Source of the DNA: Leptospira sp.
Lineage (GTDB): Bacteria; Spirochaetota; Leptospiria; Leptospirales; Leptospiraceae
DNA length: 64,000 nucleotides
Direction of reading: 5' to 3'
Assembly (NCBI GenBank): GCA_016742255.1
Contig: JACVCB010000006.1
Location: forward strand, 62,001-126,000
The notes below the pieces were generated by a model. It saw only the letters and a list, made by a program, of their open reading frames with translations, was not told the DNA's origin and ran no database searches. The position numbers and the translations under genes are program-made. Positions 10,743 to 20,675 of the stretch are shown here, piece after piece (the first letter of the stretch is position 1; the number at the start of each line of letters is the position of its first letter).

Positions 10743-11978
10743 TTAGACTGATTCATTGGCAACAAGTCGTTTTGATTTTAAGATAGAAAAGATAAACACA
10801 AGAAGTGTTCCAATTCCGAGATAAAAAAGTCCAGTTGTAATATAACCAGAAATAGGAGGGTAAATCAAATTGTATCCAAATTCAACATTTTCCACTTCTT
10901 TTGTCAGTTTGCCTTCCATCGGAGTTTTTTCCCTCAATTCATCAGAGGATGGGTATGTGTATGGATCAAAATTGGCAGGCCACTGGTATGGATTTCCATA
11001 ATACAAACTGTAATTAGCATCTTTGGTGCCGTTCTCTGCAAAAAATAAAATTTCCTCTAATGGTTGTACAGTGATTACTTCCTTTAAGTGTAAGGTTTGA
11101 TTTTCACCATCTTCAATTTGGATCGTAAATTCGGAACTCAATGGAGAAGAGATAGGGATCTCAGCAAAATTTCCATCTTTTTCATCATGATTGATGGTTC
11201 CTTGGAATACTGTGTCCCATTCTTTTTTATTGATTTTCCCTCGAACTGTAATCATACGTTCCCAATTCTTTTCTTCAAAGGATAGTTTGATGTTTTGGAA
11301 ACTACTTTGGTTTTCATTTGGAAATGTAAAAAGCACAGCATTTTCTTCGAGTAATGGATTGGGAACTTGGTGGGTTTTTTCAAAGTATAAGTGTTTATTT
11401 TCTTTGGACCTTGTGACAGAAGGAAATTTTAAATTTGATCCATTTTCCACTTCCAATCGAACGTATCGGTATTTTGTATTTCCTAAATCAATTTCTCCAG
11501 AAGATTGTGAACCATATTTGTACAAAAATACATTTTTTGTTTCTGCAAAATTATCGGGATTATCACCTAACTTAAGTGTGATAGATGTTTCGTAATCATA
11601 GGAACTTGTCACTGTCAATTTTGAATAGGACATTCCTTCTGGTAGTTTTGGTAGTTCTAAAACATAAATTTCCATTTCATCTTTTTTGGTGAAAAGTAAC
11701 TCTGGTTTTAGTTTTTCCGTGTATTTGCTAATTTCCTCTGCATTTTGGATTTTGTAAGGAACAATCTCTCCATTTAAAGTCAAACGAAGGTCTCCATAAA
11801 ATGAATGTTTATAAAACTCTTCATCGAGTAGGACCTTTACAATCCGACTTTCAGACATTTTAGAAGGGAGCGTGATGTCTTTTTTATATTTAAAATTCTC
11901 AACAGGTAGGGGTCTTGCGAAAATGTTAGTTGCCGTAAGTAAAATGATCAGTAATGAAATTGGGAATAAAGTTTTCAT
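10743..11978 (-). CDS. DUF3999 family envelope protein
   Basis: A 411-residue protein with a signal peptide (MKTLFPISLLIILLTATNIFA) and one C-terminal membrane helix near residues 380-402 followed by a short basic tail, so the bulk is periplasmic. The fold appears beta-rich. The opening segment (FKYKKDITLPS, then LRLTLNGEIVPYKI) matches the usual DUF3999 beginning. The ATG (11976-11978) overlaps the stop of the upstream DUF2339 gene in an ATGA arrangement, pointing to translational coupling; DUF2339 and DUF3999 genes are often paired in bacteria. Function unknown; the pairing suggests a membrane complex involved in envelope maintenance. Confidence 0.74.
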   Translation of the reverse strand: MKTLFPISLLIILLTATNIFARPLPVENFKYKKDITLPSKMSESRIVKVLLDEEFYKHSFYGDLRLTLNGEIVPYKIQNAEEISKYTEKLKPELLFTKKDEMEIYVLELPKLPEGMSYSKLTVTSSYDYETSITLKLGDNPDNFAETKNVFLYKYGSQSSGEIDLGNTKYRYVRLEVENGSNLKFPSVTRSKENKHLYFEKTHQVPNPLLEENAVLFTFPNENQSSFQNIKLSFEEKNWERMITVRGKINKKEWDTVFQGTINHDEKDGNFAEIPISSPLSSEFTIQIEDGENQTLHLKEVITVQPLEEILFFAENGTKDANYSLYYGNPYQWPANFDPYTYPSSDELREKTPMEGKLTKEVENVEFGYNLIYPPISGYITTGLFYLGIGTLLVFIFSILKSKRLVANESV

Positions 11979-13663
11979 GTAGTTTCCTTTTTGATTCGAT
12001 TGTAAAACGTTCCTGTAATAATAAGAGTGATTCCTAAAAACAAACCTGCTAGGATTCGGTATCCCAAGGATAAGTTCCAAAAATCATATAAATAAAATTT
12101 GGCTACGACAAGTGCCAAAGAAACAAAACCTGCAACTTTTATGGAGTGGATGTGTTTTTTGAATCCAATCACTAGTGTTCCAAATCCATAGAAGATCAAA
12201 CATATTGTGTATAAAAACATTCGTTTTTCTTCAGGAAAACCCAAATGGATTTCCACAAAATTTCCCAGTAGGAAATAAGGATAGGCGGCGTAGAGGAACA
12301 GTTTTGAAAAATTGGAAAACTGTCTACTATACCAATACGATAAAACTAAATACAAACTACCTGTTGTAAAAATAAGAAACCTACCATTTAGAAATGGAAC
12401 TTCATTGTATGAACGATAGGTAAACGCAAAAATATAAAACAGAGCAAAAAACCAAACAGGGAATGTTGCTAAATACATATACAATTGTTTAGAATAAGTT
12501 GCTGCTATTGTCACAACAAAAGCAAAACTAATCAGGCTAAATGCCAATACTTTGCCTGTCATTCCCATCACAATCACACTGATAATGAGTGGTAATCCAA
12601 AAAGGCTAATGATATCGTACACTTTTTTTGTTTCGCTTGTAAGTTTGATATCACGAAGAGACCTTTGGTAAATTCCATAAAATACGATAAGAACAAGTGT
12701 TAGAAGAAACGGTTTTAATGTTGGATAAAAAATTTCAAAAATCCAAAAGGATTGTATAAAACCAAGACCTAAAGTAAGTCCTATTGTAACTAAGGTTAGG
12801 TTTGGATTCTTTTCGATGTTTTTTTTCAATACTTCGAATTCGCGAACTAAAAATAGAAGGTACACACCCAATTGGAAGATGAATGGGAAAAAGATTTTAG
12901 CTTCTTCTAATTTCGATTCTGCCCAAGTGGCAAAGATTAAATGATTTGCAATTAGGATGAGTAAAGGGATCACCTTCCAAGGCATTTCCTTTCGGATGAA
13001 AAAGAATAAAACATTCCATATGAGTAAATAGGTAAATAAAAATGGATAGGAGTTTTGCCCTGTGGAAACTAAAATGGGGGAAAGAAACACACCCAAACTC
13101 GCAAATCCAAATAAAACTTCGCTTTTTTCTGCGTACGATATTCCAACAGCTGTTAGGCTTAAAAGGATCAGTCCTACAAAACAAGTTTCTGTTCCGTATA
13201 AATCATACCAAACATATCCTGAATAGTAGGCAGAAAATAAAACCGCAATCCCGAGACCAAGTAAACTTGGTGAAAGATAAGGCCTTGATTCCCTTGTTTT
13301 GTATCCATACCAAAGGATTGGAAGAGATGAGAGGATACCAATCCAAATGCGAACTGATTCGTTGATCCAATATTCTTCGATTGCTAGATAAAAAAACCAA
13401 ATAGAAGCAAGGATGAGTGAAAATACACCTAGTTTTACAAATAAATTTTGTCCAATCCATTGGATGAACCAATTGGGGCCTTCTTCAATTGAGATGGGGT
13501 TTGAATCTTCTATAACAAGTGTTTGTTTTGGAATGTCGGAAGTTTCCGATTTGGAAATCACTTTAGATTCTGAGAGAGAAAGGACTTTTTCTTTTAAGAA
13601 AAAAAGTTCCTTCTCCATCGATTGGATTTTGGATAAAATTTCTTTTTTTTCTTTTTCTTCCAC
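11975..13663 (-). CDS. DUF2339 family polytopic membrane protein
   Basis: A 562-residue protein with a short cytoplasmic coiled coil at residues 1-50 followed by many hydrophobic helices (more than a dozen by eye), typical of DUF2339. The sequence GPNWFIQWIGQNLFVKLGVF at the start of the membrane region matches the family's usual entry segment. The start is uncertain: GTG at 13663 gives the full coiled coil, while an in-frame ATG at 13618 would shorten it by 15 residues; neither has a strong ribosome site. It is translationally coupled to the DUF3999 gene downstream and begins 43 bases after the ispG stop, so one ispG-led operon is likely. Molecular role unknown. Confidence 0.76.
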   Translation of the reverse strand: MEEKEKKEILSKIQSMEKELFFLKEKVLSLSESKVISKSETSDIPKQTLVIEDSNPISIEEGPNWFIQWIGQNLFVKLGVFSLILASIWFFYLAIEEYWINESVRIWIGILSSLPILWYGYKTRESRPYLSPSLLGLGIAVLFSAYYSGYVWYDLYGTETCFVGLILLSLTAVGISYAEKSEVLFGFASLGVFLSPILVSTGQNSYPFLFTYLLIWNVLFFFIRKEMPWKVIPLLILIANHLIFATWAESKLEEAKIFFPFIFQLGVYLLFLVREFEVLKKNIEKNPNLTLVTIGLTLGLGFIQSFWIFEIFYPTLKPFLLTLVLIVFYGIYQRSLRDIKLTSETKKVYDIISLFGLPLIISVIVMGMTGKVLAFSLISFAFVVTIAATYSKQLYMYLATFPVWFFALFYIFAFTYRSYNEVPFLNGRFLIFTTGSLYLVLSYWYSRQFSNFSKLFLYAAYPYFLLGNFVEIHLGFPEEKRMFLYTICLIFYGFGTLVIGFKKHIHSIKVAGFVSLALVVAKFYLYDFWNLSLGYRILAGLFLGITLIITGTFYNRIKKETT

Positions 13664-13706
13664 CTGGGTGAAGTTACAGATGGAAGAAACAAAAGGAAAC
13701 TATTTT

Positions 13707-15728
13707 TTATTCTGGATCGTTCCACATCCCATTTTCGCGAATGAGTTCGATGAGTAGGTCGGGAGCTTCCGTTTCAGAGACTCCTTTTTTTACAATTTCC
13801 TTCCCTTTGTAGAGGTGGACTTTACCAATTCCTGCACCAACATATCCAAAATCAGCATCTGCCATCTCACCGGGTCCATTGACAATACATCCCATCACAG
13901 CAATTTTCACACCTTTTAGATGCCCTGTTTTTTCTTTGATTTTTGCTGTTGTTGTTTGTAGGTCAAACATGGTCCTTCCGCAAGATGGGCAGGAAATGTA
14001 TTCTGTTTTGGTGAGTCTTAAGCGAGTTGCTTGCAGGATATCAAAATTTAAATGCAAACATTCTTCTGCTTCTCCGTCACCATAGGATAGTCTTAAAACA
14101 TCTCCAATCCCATCCAATAAACTTCCCCCAGCTTGGATGGAAGCATCATACATCAGTTGGTCTTTGTTTTTGCCTGAAACATTTAAAACGATAGGGTAAT
14201 CAGATTCTCTTAATAAAAATGCAAGTTTTCGAATCGTAAGTAAGTCACCGTCTGAAGTTGAAAAAAGGATATTCTCAATTTTTCTTTTTTTGCATTCTTT
14301 TAAGACTATAGACACATGTTCTATGTTAGATGATGAAAAGGTCCATTCTACAGATCGTTTGTCTTTTGCGTATCTTAGTACAAATTGTAAAAGATCATCC
14401 CAGGATTCTTCCGATTCCTTTAAAAAGAGAGAAGGGGTGATAACCCACTTTTGAAATTTATACAAATCCTCAGCAAATGTATCATATTGGTACATGAGAT
14501 CTTCAGAGAGTGCGAAGGAAACAGGCAAAGGAAAGGATCCTCTCCTCACCATCGTTCCAAGCGTTAGTAAATCTAATTCGGAATCAATGTTAAAATGAAT
14601 GAGTTCTGGTACTCGACCTGATTTGTTTCCCCTTTGGATGAGATGGATGACTTCTTCTGCAGTTCCCTCGCCAAAAAAAGGAAAACAGGACTCAATTCGA
14701 ACTGGATTTGTATCTCCAATTTTTGTTTCTCCAACAGCAATTTCTTTGGAGTAAAAACGAGCGTATTGGAAAGGATCACGAAATTCCGTATAAATACTTT
14801 CTCGTATCATTGGATTTTCTTTTGCGGTTAAGGAATTAAAAAATAGATCATTGTATTTTTTAACAAGTTCCTTTGCTACAGGGATTTCATGAATTGCATC
14901 TTCTGTTAATGAGACTCGTATTGTATCACCGAGACCATCTTCCAGCAAACTTCCAATTCCAATGGCAGATTTGATCCTACCATCTTTACCATCACCAGCT
15001 TCAGTTACACCTAAGTGGAGTGGATAATCCATTCCTAAATCATAAAATCTTGCAACTAACATTCGATAGGCTTGTATCATCACTTGAGGGTTGGATGCTT
15101 TCATAGAAACAACAATGTCACGATAAGAATTTTTTTCAGCGATCCGGATGAATTCCAATGCGGATTCTACCATTCCAAGAGGTGTGTCTCCAAATCGATT
15201 CATGATTCGATCCGATAAACTTCCGTGGTTCGTTCCAATTCTCATCGCAACACCAAGTTCTTTGGCTCTTAAGACAAGGGGTGTGAATACTTCTTCAATC
15301 CGTTCTAATTCTTCATTATAATCTTTGTCAGTGTATTCGATGATCTCAAATTTTTTTTTGTCAGCAAAGTTTCCTGGGTTAATTCGCACCTTTTCAACCC
15401 ATTCCACACATTTGAGAGCAACTTGGGGAGTGAAGTGGATGTCTGCCACAAGAGGGACTTTTAGACCAAGTTCTTTCATTCGTTTTCGGATATTTGGTAA
15501 GTTGTCAGCATCCGCTTGACTAGGCACTGTTAGGCGAACAATTTCCGAACCTGCTTTTTCTAAATCTGAGATTTGTTGGATACTTGCGTCCGTATCTCTT
15601 GTGTTAGATGTGATCATGGATTGGACGCGGATTGGGTTTTTTCCTCCAATTCCAACATCTCCCACTTTCACTTCTCTTGTAGGTCTTCTTCTGTAAAAAA
15701 ATGGCGATTCGTTATATTTGGTGCTCAT
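13707..15728 (-). CDS. ispG: 4-hydroxy-3-methylbut-2-enyl diphosphate synthase (long form)
   Basis: IspG (GcpE) converts methylerythritol cyclodiphosphate to HMBPP in the non-mevalonate isoprenoid pathway using a 4Fe-4S cluster. At 673 residues this is the long form known from chlamydiae, Bacteroidetes, spirochaetes and plants. It has an N-terminal TIM barrel (about 1-300, opening RRRPTREVKVGDVGIGG), an inserted middle domain (about 310-560), and a C-terminal cluster domain with the ligands CPSCGRT and MGCIVNGPGEMADADFGYVG. The latter carries the third cysteine and a conserved glutamate. It heads the minus-strand group and is divergent from the gene at 15870. Confidence 0.95.
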   Translation of the reverse strand: MSTKYNESPFFYRRRPTREVKVGDVGIGGKNPIRVQSMITSNTRDTDASIQQISDLEKAGSEIVRLTVPSQADADNLPNIRKRMKELGLKVPLVADIHFTPQVALKCVEWVEKVRINPGNFADKKKFEIIEYTDKDYNEELERIEEVFTPLVLRAKELGVAMRIGTNHGSLSDRIMNRFGDTPLGMVESALEFIRIAEKNSYRDIVVSMKASNPQVMIQAYRMLVARFYDLGMDYPLHLGVTEAGDGKDGRIKSAIGIGSLLEDGLGDTIRVSLTEDAIHEIPVAKELVKKYNDLFFNSLTAKENPMIRESIYTEFRDPFQYARFYSKEIAVGETKIGDTNPVRIESCFPFFGEGTAEEVIHLIQRGNKSGRVPELIHFNIDSELDLLTLGTMVRRGSFPLPVSFALSEDLMYQYDTFAEDLYKFQKWVITPSLFLKESEESWDDLLQFVLRYAKDKRSVEWTFSSSNIEHVSIVLKECKKRKIENILFSTSDGDLLTIRKLAFLLRESDYPIVLNVSGKNKDQLMYDASIQAGGSLLDGIGDVLRLSYGDGEAEECLHLNFDILQATRLRLTKTEYISCPSCGRTMFDLQTTTAKIKEKTGHLKGVKIAVMGCIVNGPGEMADADFGYVGAGIGKVHLYKGKEIVKKGVSETEAPDLLIELIRENGMWNDPE

Positions 15729-15869
15729 TTGAATCTTATGTTCTCATTATCTAGAAAATTAAATTCGAAAATTTGGGCAAGCAGTATGAAAAAAATCTGC
15801 GGCTTTCAATTTCACTCCCTTTCAAACCGAAAATCAATTTAGGAAGAAAACCTGGGCTTTTTGGAACCA

Positions 15870-16154
15870 ATGAATACGGAAGTAAAACAAGGATTACAAC
15901 GCAAATACCGAGTGCAGGTGACTGTAGCGATTTACCGTGAGGGAAATTTGTCTTACAAAAGTGAAATTTTATCGCCTGCCTATTATGATAAAAGACAAGA
16001 AGCTCGTGACCACATCCGACAGGAAATCCGAGAACGATTGGCTCATTCCAAATTCTTCCGATCCACCCGTTTGGATTATGACTTGGTTCGTTACACGGAA
16101 GAGGGAAGTTGTAATACCTACCTTCGATATAGCATCCAAGATTCGGACATTTGA
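15870..16154 (+). CDS. Small conserved-looking protein of unknown function
   Basis: A basic, soluble protein of about 94 residues with no signal peptide, rich in Arg and Tyr, with a predicted mixed alpha/beta pattern. I do not recognise a family. The ATG at 15870 was preferred; an in-frame TTG at 15861 would add three residues and lies 14 bases after an AGGAAG sequence. Its stop overlaps the TTG start of mutY by four bases, so it is probably the first gene of the mutY operon. The 141 bases upstream, shared with divergent ispG, must hold promoters for both directions, but I cannot pick out convincing boxes. Confidence 0.6.
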   Translation: MNTEVKQGLQRKYRVQVTVAIYREGNLSYKSEILSPAYYDKRQEARDHIRQEIRERLAHSKFFRSTRLDYDLVRYTEEGSCNTYLRYSIQDSDI

Positions 16155-17212
16155 GCCCACAGAAAAATCTTCACGATTGGTATTTATTACACAAACGTGA
16201 TTTACCATTTCGTAAAAAAAAACAAGCATATCCCATTTGGATTTCTGAGGTGATGTTGCAGCAAACGAGAGTTGCTGCCATGTTACCTTTGTTTGAAAAT
16301 TTCCTCAAACGGTTTCCAAATCCAGAAGAGTTAGCTAAGGCAAGTGAAGAAGAGGTCCTTGCCCATTGGAAGGGACTTGGGTATTATAGCCGTGCTCGGA
16401 ACATCCGAAAAGCAGCCATCCAACTTGTCAATTTATACAATGGTTCCTTCCCAAAAGACTTGGAGTTGGTTTTAAAATTACCTGGAATTGGGAATTATAC
16501 AGCTCGTGCTGTTTTATCTATTGCCTATGATTTGCCTTATGCTGTACTTGATGGAAATGTAAAACGTGTACTTTCGCGTTACGTTGGTTATACGAAAAAT
16601 ATTCTAGGTCCAAAAGCAGATTTAGAACTACAAGAAAAGGCGAATGAATTTTTAAACTTAGAATTTCCTGGCGACCATAACCAAGCCATGATGGAACTTG
16701 GGGCTACGATCTGCTTACCCGAGTCTCCTAAATGTTTGGTCTGCCCACTCATGGAAGGATGTTTTGCTAGAATCCATGGGAAAACAAAAGAAATCCCCAT
16801 TCGGGAGAAAAACCAAAAGCAAATTGTTTTGCAAGGTGAAATATGGATTGTCCAAAAAGAAGATGTTTACCTCCTCATCAAAGAACCGAAAAATCGATTT
16901 TTGAAAGGTATGTTCCATCTTCCCTATGGCTTTTTAGGTGAACTACCTAACAATGAATACAAACCTTCCGATTTTTTCCAGTTTTTAGGATCTCTGAAAG
17001 GGCAAAGCCAAAACTTAGGAACCATTAAACATACAATCACACATCATAAATTAGAATATTCTGTTCCCCATTTGAAATTAAATCAGACAAAGGAATTGGA
17101 ATCTTTTTTAAAAACATCAGATATCGATTTTAAATGGGTAAAACTGGATTCATTAGAAACGGAGTTCCCTTCCTCACTCGCAAAGAAAGTAAAAAAGATT
17201 TTGCTTTACTAA
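16151..17212 (+). CDS. mutY: A/G-specific adenine DNA glycosylase
   Basis: Removes adenine mispaired with 8-oxoguanine in base-excision repair. 353 residues. Visible features are catalytic Glu33 in SEVMLQQT, the helix-hairpin-helix LPGIGNYTARAV, catalytic Asp134 in LDGNVKRVL, the 4Fe-4S loop with Cys188, Cys195, Cys198 and Cys204 (C-x6-C-x2-C-x5-C), and a C-terminal NUDIX-like 8-oxoG recognition domain from about residue 225. The start is TTG, overlapping the preceding stop as TTGA; this start places the N-terminus (NLHDWYLLHKRDLPFR) in register with homologues. Confidence 0.95.
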   Translation: MSPQKNLHDWYLLHKRDLPFRKKKQAYPIWISEVMLQQTRVAAMLPLFENFLKRFPNPEELAKASEEEVLAHWKGLGYYSRARNIRKAAIQLVNLYNGSFPKDLELVLKLPGIGNYTARAVLSIAYDLPYAVLDGNVKRVLSRYVGYTKNILGPKADLELQEKANEFLNLEFPGDHNQAMMELGATICLPESPKCLVCPLMEGCFARIHGKTKEIPIREKNQKQIVLQGEIWIVQKEDVYLLIKEPKNRFLKGMFHLPYGFLGELPNNEYKPSDFFQFLGSLKGQSQNLGTIKHTITHHKLEYSVPHLKLNQTKELESFLKTSDIDFKWVKLDSLETEFPSSLAKKVKKILLY

Positions 17213-17241
17213 TCTAAAATATCACCTACCATTCTTTGGTC

Positions 17242-19965
17242 ATGGCAGAGATCATTGTTTGGTTAGAGTTTGTCATTTCCAAGATCCCCCTGCCAATCTT
17301 AGAAGTTTGGGGACGTTTTTCGTTTTTACTTGGATCTCTCGTTGCAGTATTTGCTTATACAGGTTTTACGTTTCGGAATGGAAAACAATTCCGGATCTCG
17401 AGGGAAGTATGGACATGGAATCTCAAAAGTTTCTATTTTTTTCTCATCACATTTATCTCCATTTTTGCTACGGGTTATTTAGGTAGTTCCATTGTCCTCA
17501 TCCAGGGGGCACAAACCTTAGAAAGTCTTAAGGATTTATCTGTTTTTTTATGCCTTAATTTTTTTGGATACCCTGCCTTACTCGCAGTGCCATTTGCCTA
17601 TGGTCTTTCTGATTTGATCGAAGGAGTTCCTCCTGATTTTTTATGGGACTGGTTACCTGGGTATTTCATTAACCCATCTTTGTTTTGGATCTCTTACCAA
17701 ATGATTGGCAAGTCACCAAATTTTAGTAAGGTGAGAGTCTGGGTTTATTATTTCATATTTGTTTTTTTATTTTTATTACTCGAACCATTTTTATGGGGGT
17801 TTTTATGTTCCAAACAATTTGGTTCAGAAATTTCCTATCATACAATTAGTTCTGCTCTCATCTTCACAACTGGAATTACTTGGATCCTTGCACCACTAAT
17901 CACTTTTTTATTGTTTCCTATTGTTAAAAAAATTGGATATTTTTGGGCGGAGATCCCATTCCAAGTTAAAGAAGTTAGTATCACAGAACCAAGAATGGTT
18001 TGGGTATCTGCATCGAATTTTGGAACTCCAAACGAACAATATGCGGAAGAGAGAACCGGGATATCCTTACAATTATTCATTGTGGCACCATTTGTTTGTT
18101 TGGTTTTGTTTTTAGTTGGGATTACATCGTATGTGACTTTAAAAAATGCAGAAGAATCTGCTTACCATATGGTTGAAATTTTACACAAACAATGGTCAAA
18201 AAATATCCAATTACAATTATCGGAATTGGAATCAACTACTGGCTCCATAAACTCGAATCCCATTCTACTCCAACAATTATTAGATGCTTCCGTGGTAAAT
18301 ACCCAAGGTAAGGTGTATTTGTTAGATTCTCACCTAACACTTATCTCTAGTTTATCGAACGAACCAAAATCTTCACGACTTCTGGAAACCTTACGAGTCG
18401 AATTAAAAAAACAAGCAAGTGACCTTCATTACCCAGAAACTCATTTGAGTTTTTCTGTTGTGACAAAAAAACCACTCTCAAGAGAAAATTGGAATGCCAA
18501 TGTTTCGAGATTTGAGATCCCGAAAGAAAAAAATACCATCTACTTAGTTACGCTGTTCCCATATTCCTTTTATTTGAGTGGAGTGTATACAGGGAATAGT
18601 GAGTCAGCTATGGTATTTGCTTGGGCAATCCTTTTAAGTCTTATCCTCGCTGTTGTTTTAGCGGAACTTGTCACAAGACCAATCTTACGATTTTCTTCCG
18701 CATCCAAATCACTGGCAAAGGGAGATTGGGATTTTCCTGTGGGTGAGAGTATGATCGCAGAACTCCGAGGACTTTCCGATGCCTTTCGTTTTATGTCGAG
18801 GGAATTAAAATCCAGTTTTGAACGAGTGAGTGCAAGCCAACAGATGGTGATGGAAACCAATAGTAATTTGGAAAAAATCGTCAATGACCGAACGGTAGCA
18901 CTGATGGAAAGTAACAAGAATTTACTCGAAACCATTGCTACCAAAGAGAGGATCTTACTCGATCTCCATAATGCCCAAAACCAATTATTACTCAGTGAAA
19001 AATTAGCGGCACTTGGGCAATTTGCTGCAGGGATCACTCATGAATTGAATACACCTCTCGGTGCTATTTCTTCCAGTGTGCGTGCCATGTCGGAAATTTT
19101 AAAAAAAGATATCCTTCTCCTTCCGAAATTTTTAGAAACCCTAAACCACGAAGAATTGGAAGATTTTCAAACATTACTGTTGTTAAGTGTTAATTTTGGA
19201 GATAGAAGTTCTGGTCTTATGAGTCGTGCGGAAAAAAAGGAAAGGATGGCACAACTCAAGGAAAAGAATATTTCCAATCCAGAAGATATCCTCGACCATC
19301 TAACATCGATTGGAGTCACAAATTGGGATTCTCAAATCTTTTCTATCATTGAAAAACCAGGAGCAAATCTCCTATTACAAAATGTTGTGACTTTGGGAAG
19401 TTTGTACCGATTAGTATATGTGGTTCAATCTGCTACGGAAAAAGCCTCACATGTAGTGAATGCACTCAAACATTATTTGTATACTGACCAGTCTGTTGCC
19501 GACACTAACTCACAACAGGTGAATATTCCTTCAGAATTGGATTCAATTTTAACCTTATACCAGGCAAAAATTAAAAAAGATGTGGAAATCATTAAGAACT
19601 ATTTTACATCTGATTCTTGTTTGGCGGATCGTGATAAACTAAACCAAGTTTGGATCAATTTAATCAATAATGCTTTACAAGCAATGGATTATAAGGGTAA
19701 AATAAGAATCTCAGTCACAACAGAATCAGACTTTATTCTAACATCAATTAAGGATAATGGAAAAGGAATTGATCCTGAAATCCAAGACAAAGTGTTTTTG
19801 CCTTTTTTTACGACAAAAAAACATGGAGAAGGGATTGGGCTTGGGCTTGACATTTGTAAACAAATCGTGGAAAAAATGAATGGAAAAATTGATTTTATTT
19901 CAGATGTTACTGGAACGGAATTCAGGGTGTACATACCAAAAGTAATGGAAGGGGAACGAGTTTGA
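17242..19965 (+). CDS. Membrane sensor histidine kinase with HAMP and inserted DHp domain
   Basis: A protein of about 907 residues. The N-terminus has seven or more hydrophobic segments (about 1-225), a short cytoplasmic stretch, another membrane helix (near 275-297), an extracytoplasmic sensor region of about 150 residues, a membrane helix near 455-475, a HAMP linker ([19 protein letters not shown]) and a coiled coil. The kinase core follows: the H-box [13 protein letters not shown] with phospho-acceptor His about 600, an insertion of roughly 100 residues before the second DHp helix, the N-box [12 protein letters not shown], and G-boxes DNGKGID and [19 protein letters not shown] at 17242 was preferred over TTG at 17236. 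The next gene, a response regulator, overlaps its stop by four bases and is the likely partner. The signal is unknown. Confidence 0.88.
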   Translation: MAEIIVWLEFVISKIPLPILEVWGRFSFLLGSLVAVFAYTGFTFRNGKQFRISREVWTWNLKSFYFFLITFISIFATGYLGSSIVLIQGAQTLESLKDLSVFLCLNFFGYPALLAVPFAYGLSDLIEGVPPDFLWDWLPGYFINPSLFWISYQMIGKSPNFSKVRVWVYYFIFVFLFLLLEPFLWGFLCSKQFGSEISYHTISSALIFTTGITWILAPLITFLLFPIVKKIGYFWAEIPFQVKEVSITEPRMVWVSASNFGTPNEQYAEERTGISLQLFIVAPFVCLVLFLVGITSYVTLKNAEESAYHMVEILHKQWSKNIQLQLSELESTTGSINSNPILLQQLLDASVVNTQGKVYLLDSHLTLISSLSNEPKSSRLLETLRVELKKQASDLHYPETHLSFSVVTKKPLSRENWNANVSRFEIPKEKNTIYLVTLFPYSFYLSGVYTGNSESAMVFAWAILLSLILAVVLAELVTRPILRFSSASKSLAKGDWDFPVGESMIAELRGLSDAFRFMSRELKSSFERVSASQQMVMETNSNLEKIVNDRTVALMESNKNLLETIATKERILLDLHNAQNQLLLSEKLAALGQFAAGITHELNTPLGAISSSVRAMSEILKKDILLLPKFLETLNHEELEDFQTLLLLSVNFGDRSSGLMSRAEKKERMAQLKEKNISNPEDILDHLTSIGVTNWDSQIFSIIEKPGANLLLQNVVTLGSLYRLVYVVQSATEKASHVVNALKHYLYTDQSVADTNSQQVNIPSELDSILTLYQAKIKKDVEIIKNYFTSDSCLADRDKLNQVWINLINNALQAMDYKGKIRISVTTESDFILTSIKDNGKGIDPEIQDKVFLPFFTTKKHGEGIGLGLDICKQIVEKMNGKIDFISDVTGTEFRVYIPKVMEGERV

Positions 19966-20378
19966 ATTTATCGCAGATCAAAAACGAGAAAAATGCCATT
20001 CTATGTGTTGATGATGAACCAATCCTCCTTCTTTCTCTCGTGCAAGAACTCAAAAGAGAGATCGGGGGCAGTTACACATATGAAACGGCTCAAAACCCAG
20101 AAGAAGCCATGGAAGTGATCGATGACCTCTGCCAATCAGGTGTGGAAGTGATTCTCATTTTATCAGACTGGCTCATGCCTGGGATGCGGGGAGACGAATT
20201 TCTCATCAAAGTCCACCAAAAATACCCTCATATCAAATCCATCCTCATTTCTGGGCATGCAGACAGGGATGCGATCAATCGTGTGAAAGAAGAAGCCAAA
20301 ACCTATGCGATTTTTTCCAAACCTTGGAATACAAAGGAACTTTTGGATGCAGTTCGTTTCTGTTGCAATTTGACCTAA
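19962..20378 (+). CDS. Single-domain (CheY-like) response regulator
   Basis: A 138-residue receiver domain with no output domain. Acidic pocket Asp17-Asp18 (CVDDEP), phospho-acceptor Asp69 (LSDWLMPG), the switch Ser in ISGHAD and conserved Lys120 (FSKPW) are all present. It starts with TTG overlapping the kinase stop as TTGA, with AAGGGGAACGAG as ribosome site. Coupling to the kinase gene implies it receives phosphate from that kinase, then acts by protein-protein contact. The downstream target cannot be inferred. The gene ends within the hairpin that precedes the Smr gene. Confidence 0.88.
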   Translation: MNLSQIKNEKNAILCVDDEPILLLSLVQELKREIGGSYTYETAQNPEEAMEVIDDLCQSGVEVILILSDWLMPGMRGDEFLIKVHQKYPHIKSILISGHADRDAINRVKEEAKTYAIFSKPWNTKELLDAVRFCCNLT

Positions 20379-20397
20379 GTCCATTTTTTTGGACTTA
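20376..20397 (+). promoter_or_regulatory. Perfect 8-bp hairpin immediately before the Smr gene
   Basis: TAAGTCCA (20376-20383) pairs perfectly with TGGACTTA (20390-20397) across a six-T loop. It begins in the response regulator's stop region and ends two bases before the GTG start of the next gene. No T-run follows, so it is not a standard terminator. It would hide the only Shine-Dalgarno-like bases (GGAC), so it could limit translation of the Smr protein. The role is inference. Confidence 0.5.
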
Positions 20398-20399
20398 CG

Positions 20400-20675
20400 G
20401 TGCGTACCATTTACATCCGCAAACTCCGATTCGAAGAAGCTCGGACCAAACTCGAGAGAGAACTCCATGAAGCCTTTATGGACGGGGAAACTTATGTGGA
20501 AATCCTACATGGGATTGGGGAAGGGGTATTACGCCGAATGGCGATTGACTACGTGACCTCCTCAGGGTTTTTGAAATTAGTGGAATCCGACCCAATGTTT
20601 CGACAGAACCCAGGAAGTACCCTTGTGGAAATCCTCGCGCCTTCCAAAGAATACATCAATCGATTGAAAGCATGA
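20400..20675 (+). CDS. Stand-alone Smr domain protein
   Basis: A 91-residue protein consisting essentially of one Smr (MutS2 C-terminal-like) domain, a fold associated with nucleic-acid nicking or binding, and in some cases with ribosome-collision rescue. The motif EILHGIGEGVLRRM near residue 34 corresponds to the family's conserved HGxGxG signature, preceded by the usual early segment (LRFEEARTKLERELHEAF). A GTG start is used. The stop overlaps the cimA start as ATGA. The target (DNA or RNA) is unknown. Confidence 0.82.
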   Translation: MRTIYIRKLRFEEARTKLERELHEAFMDGETYVEILHGIGEGVLRRMAIDYVTSSGFLKLVESDPMFRQNPGSTLVEILAPSKEYINRLKA

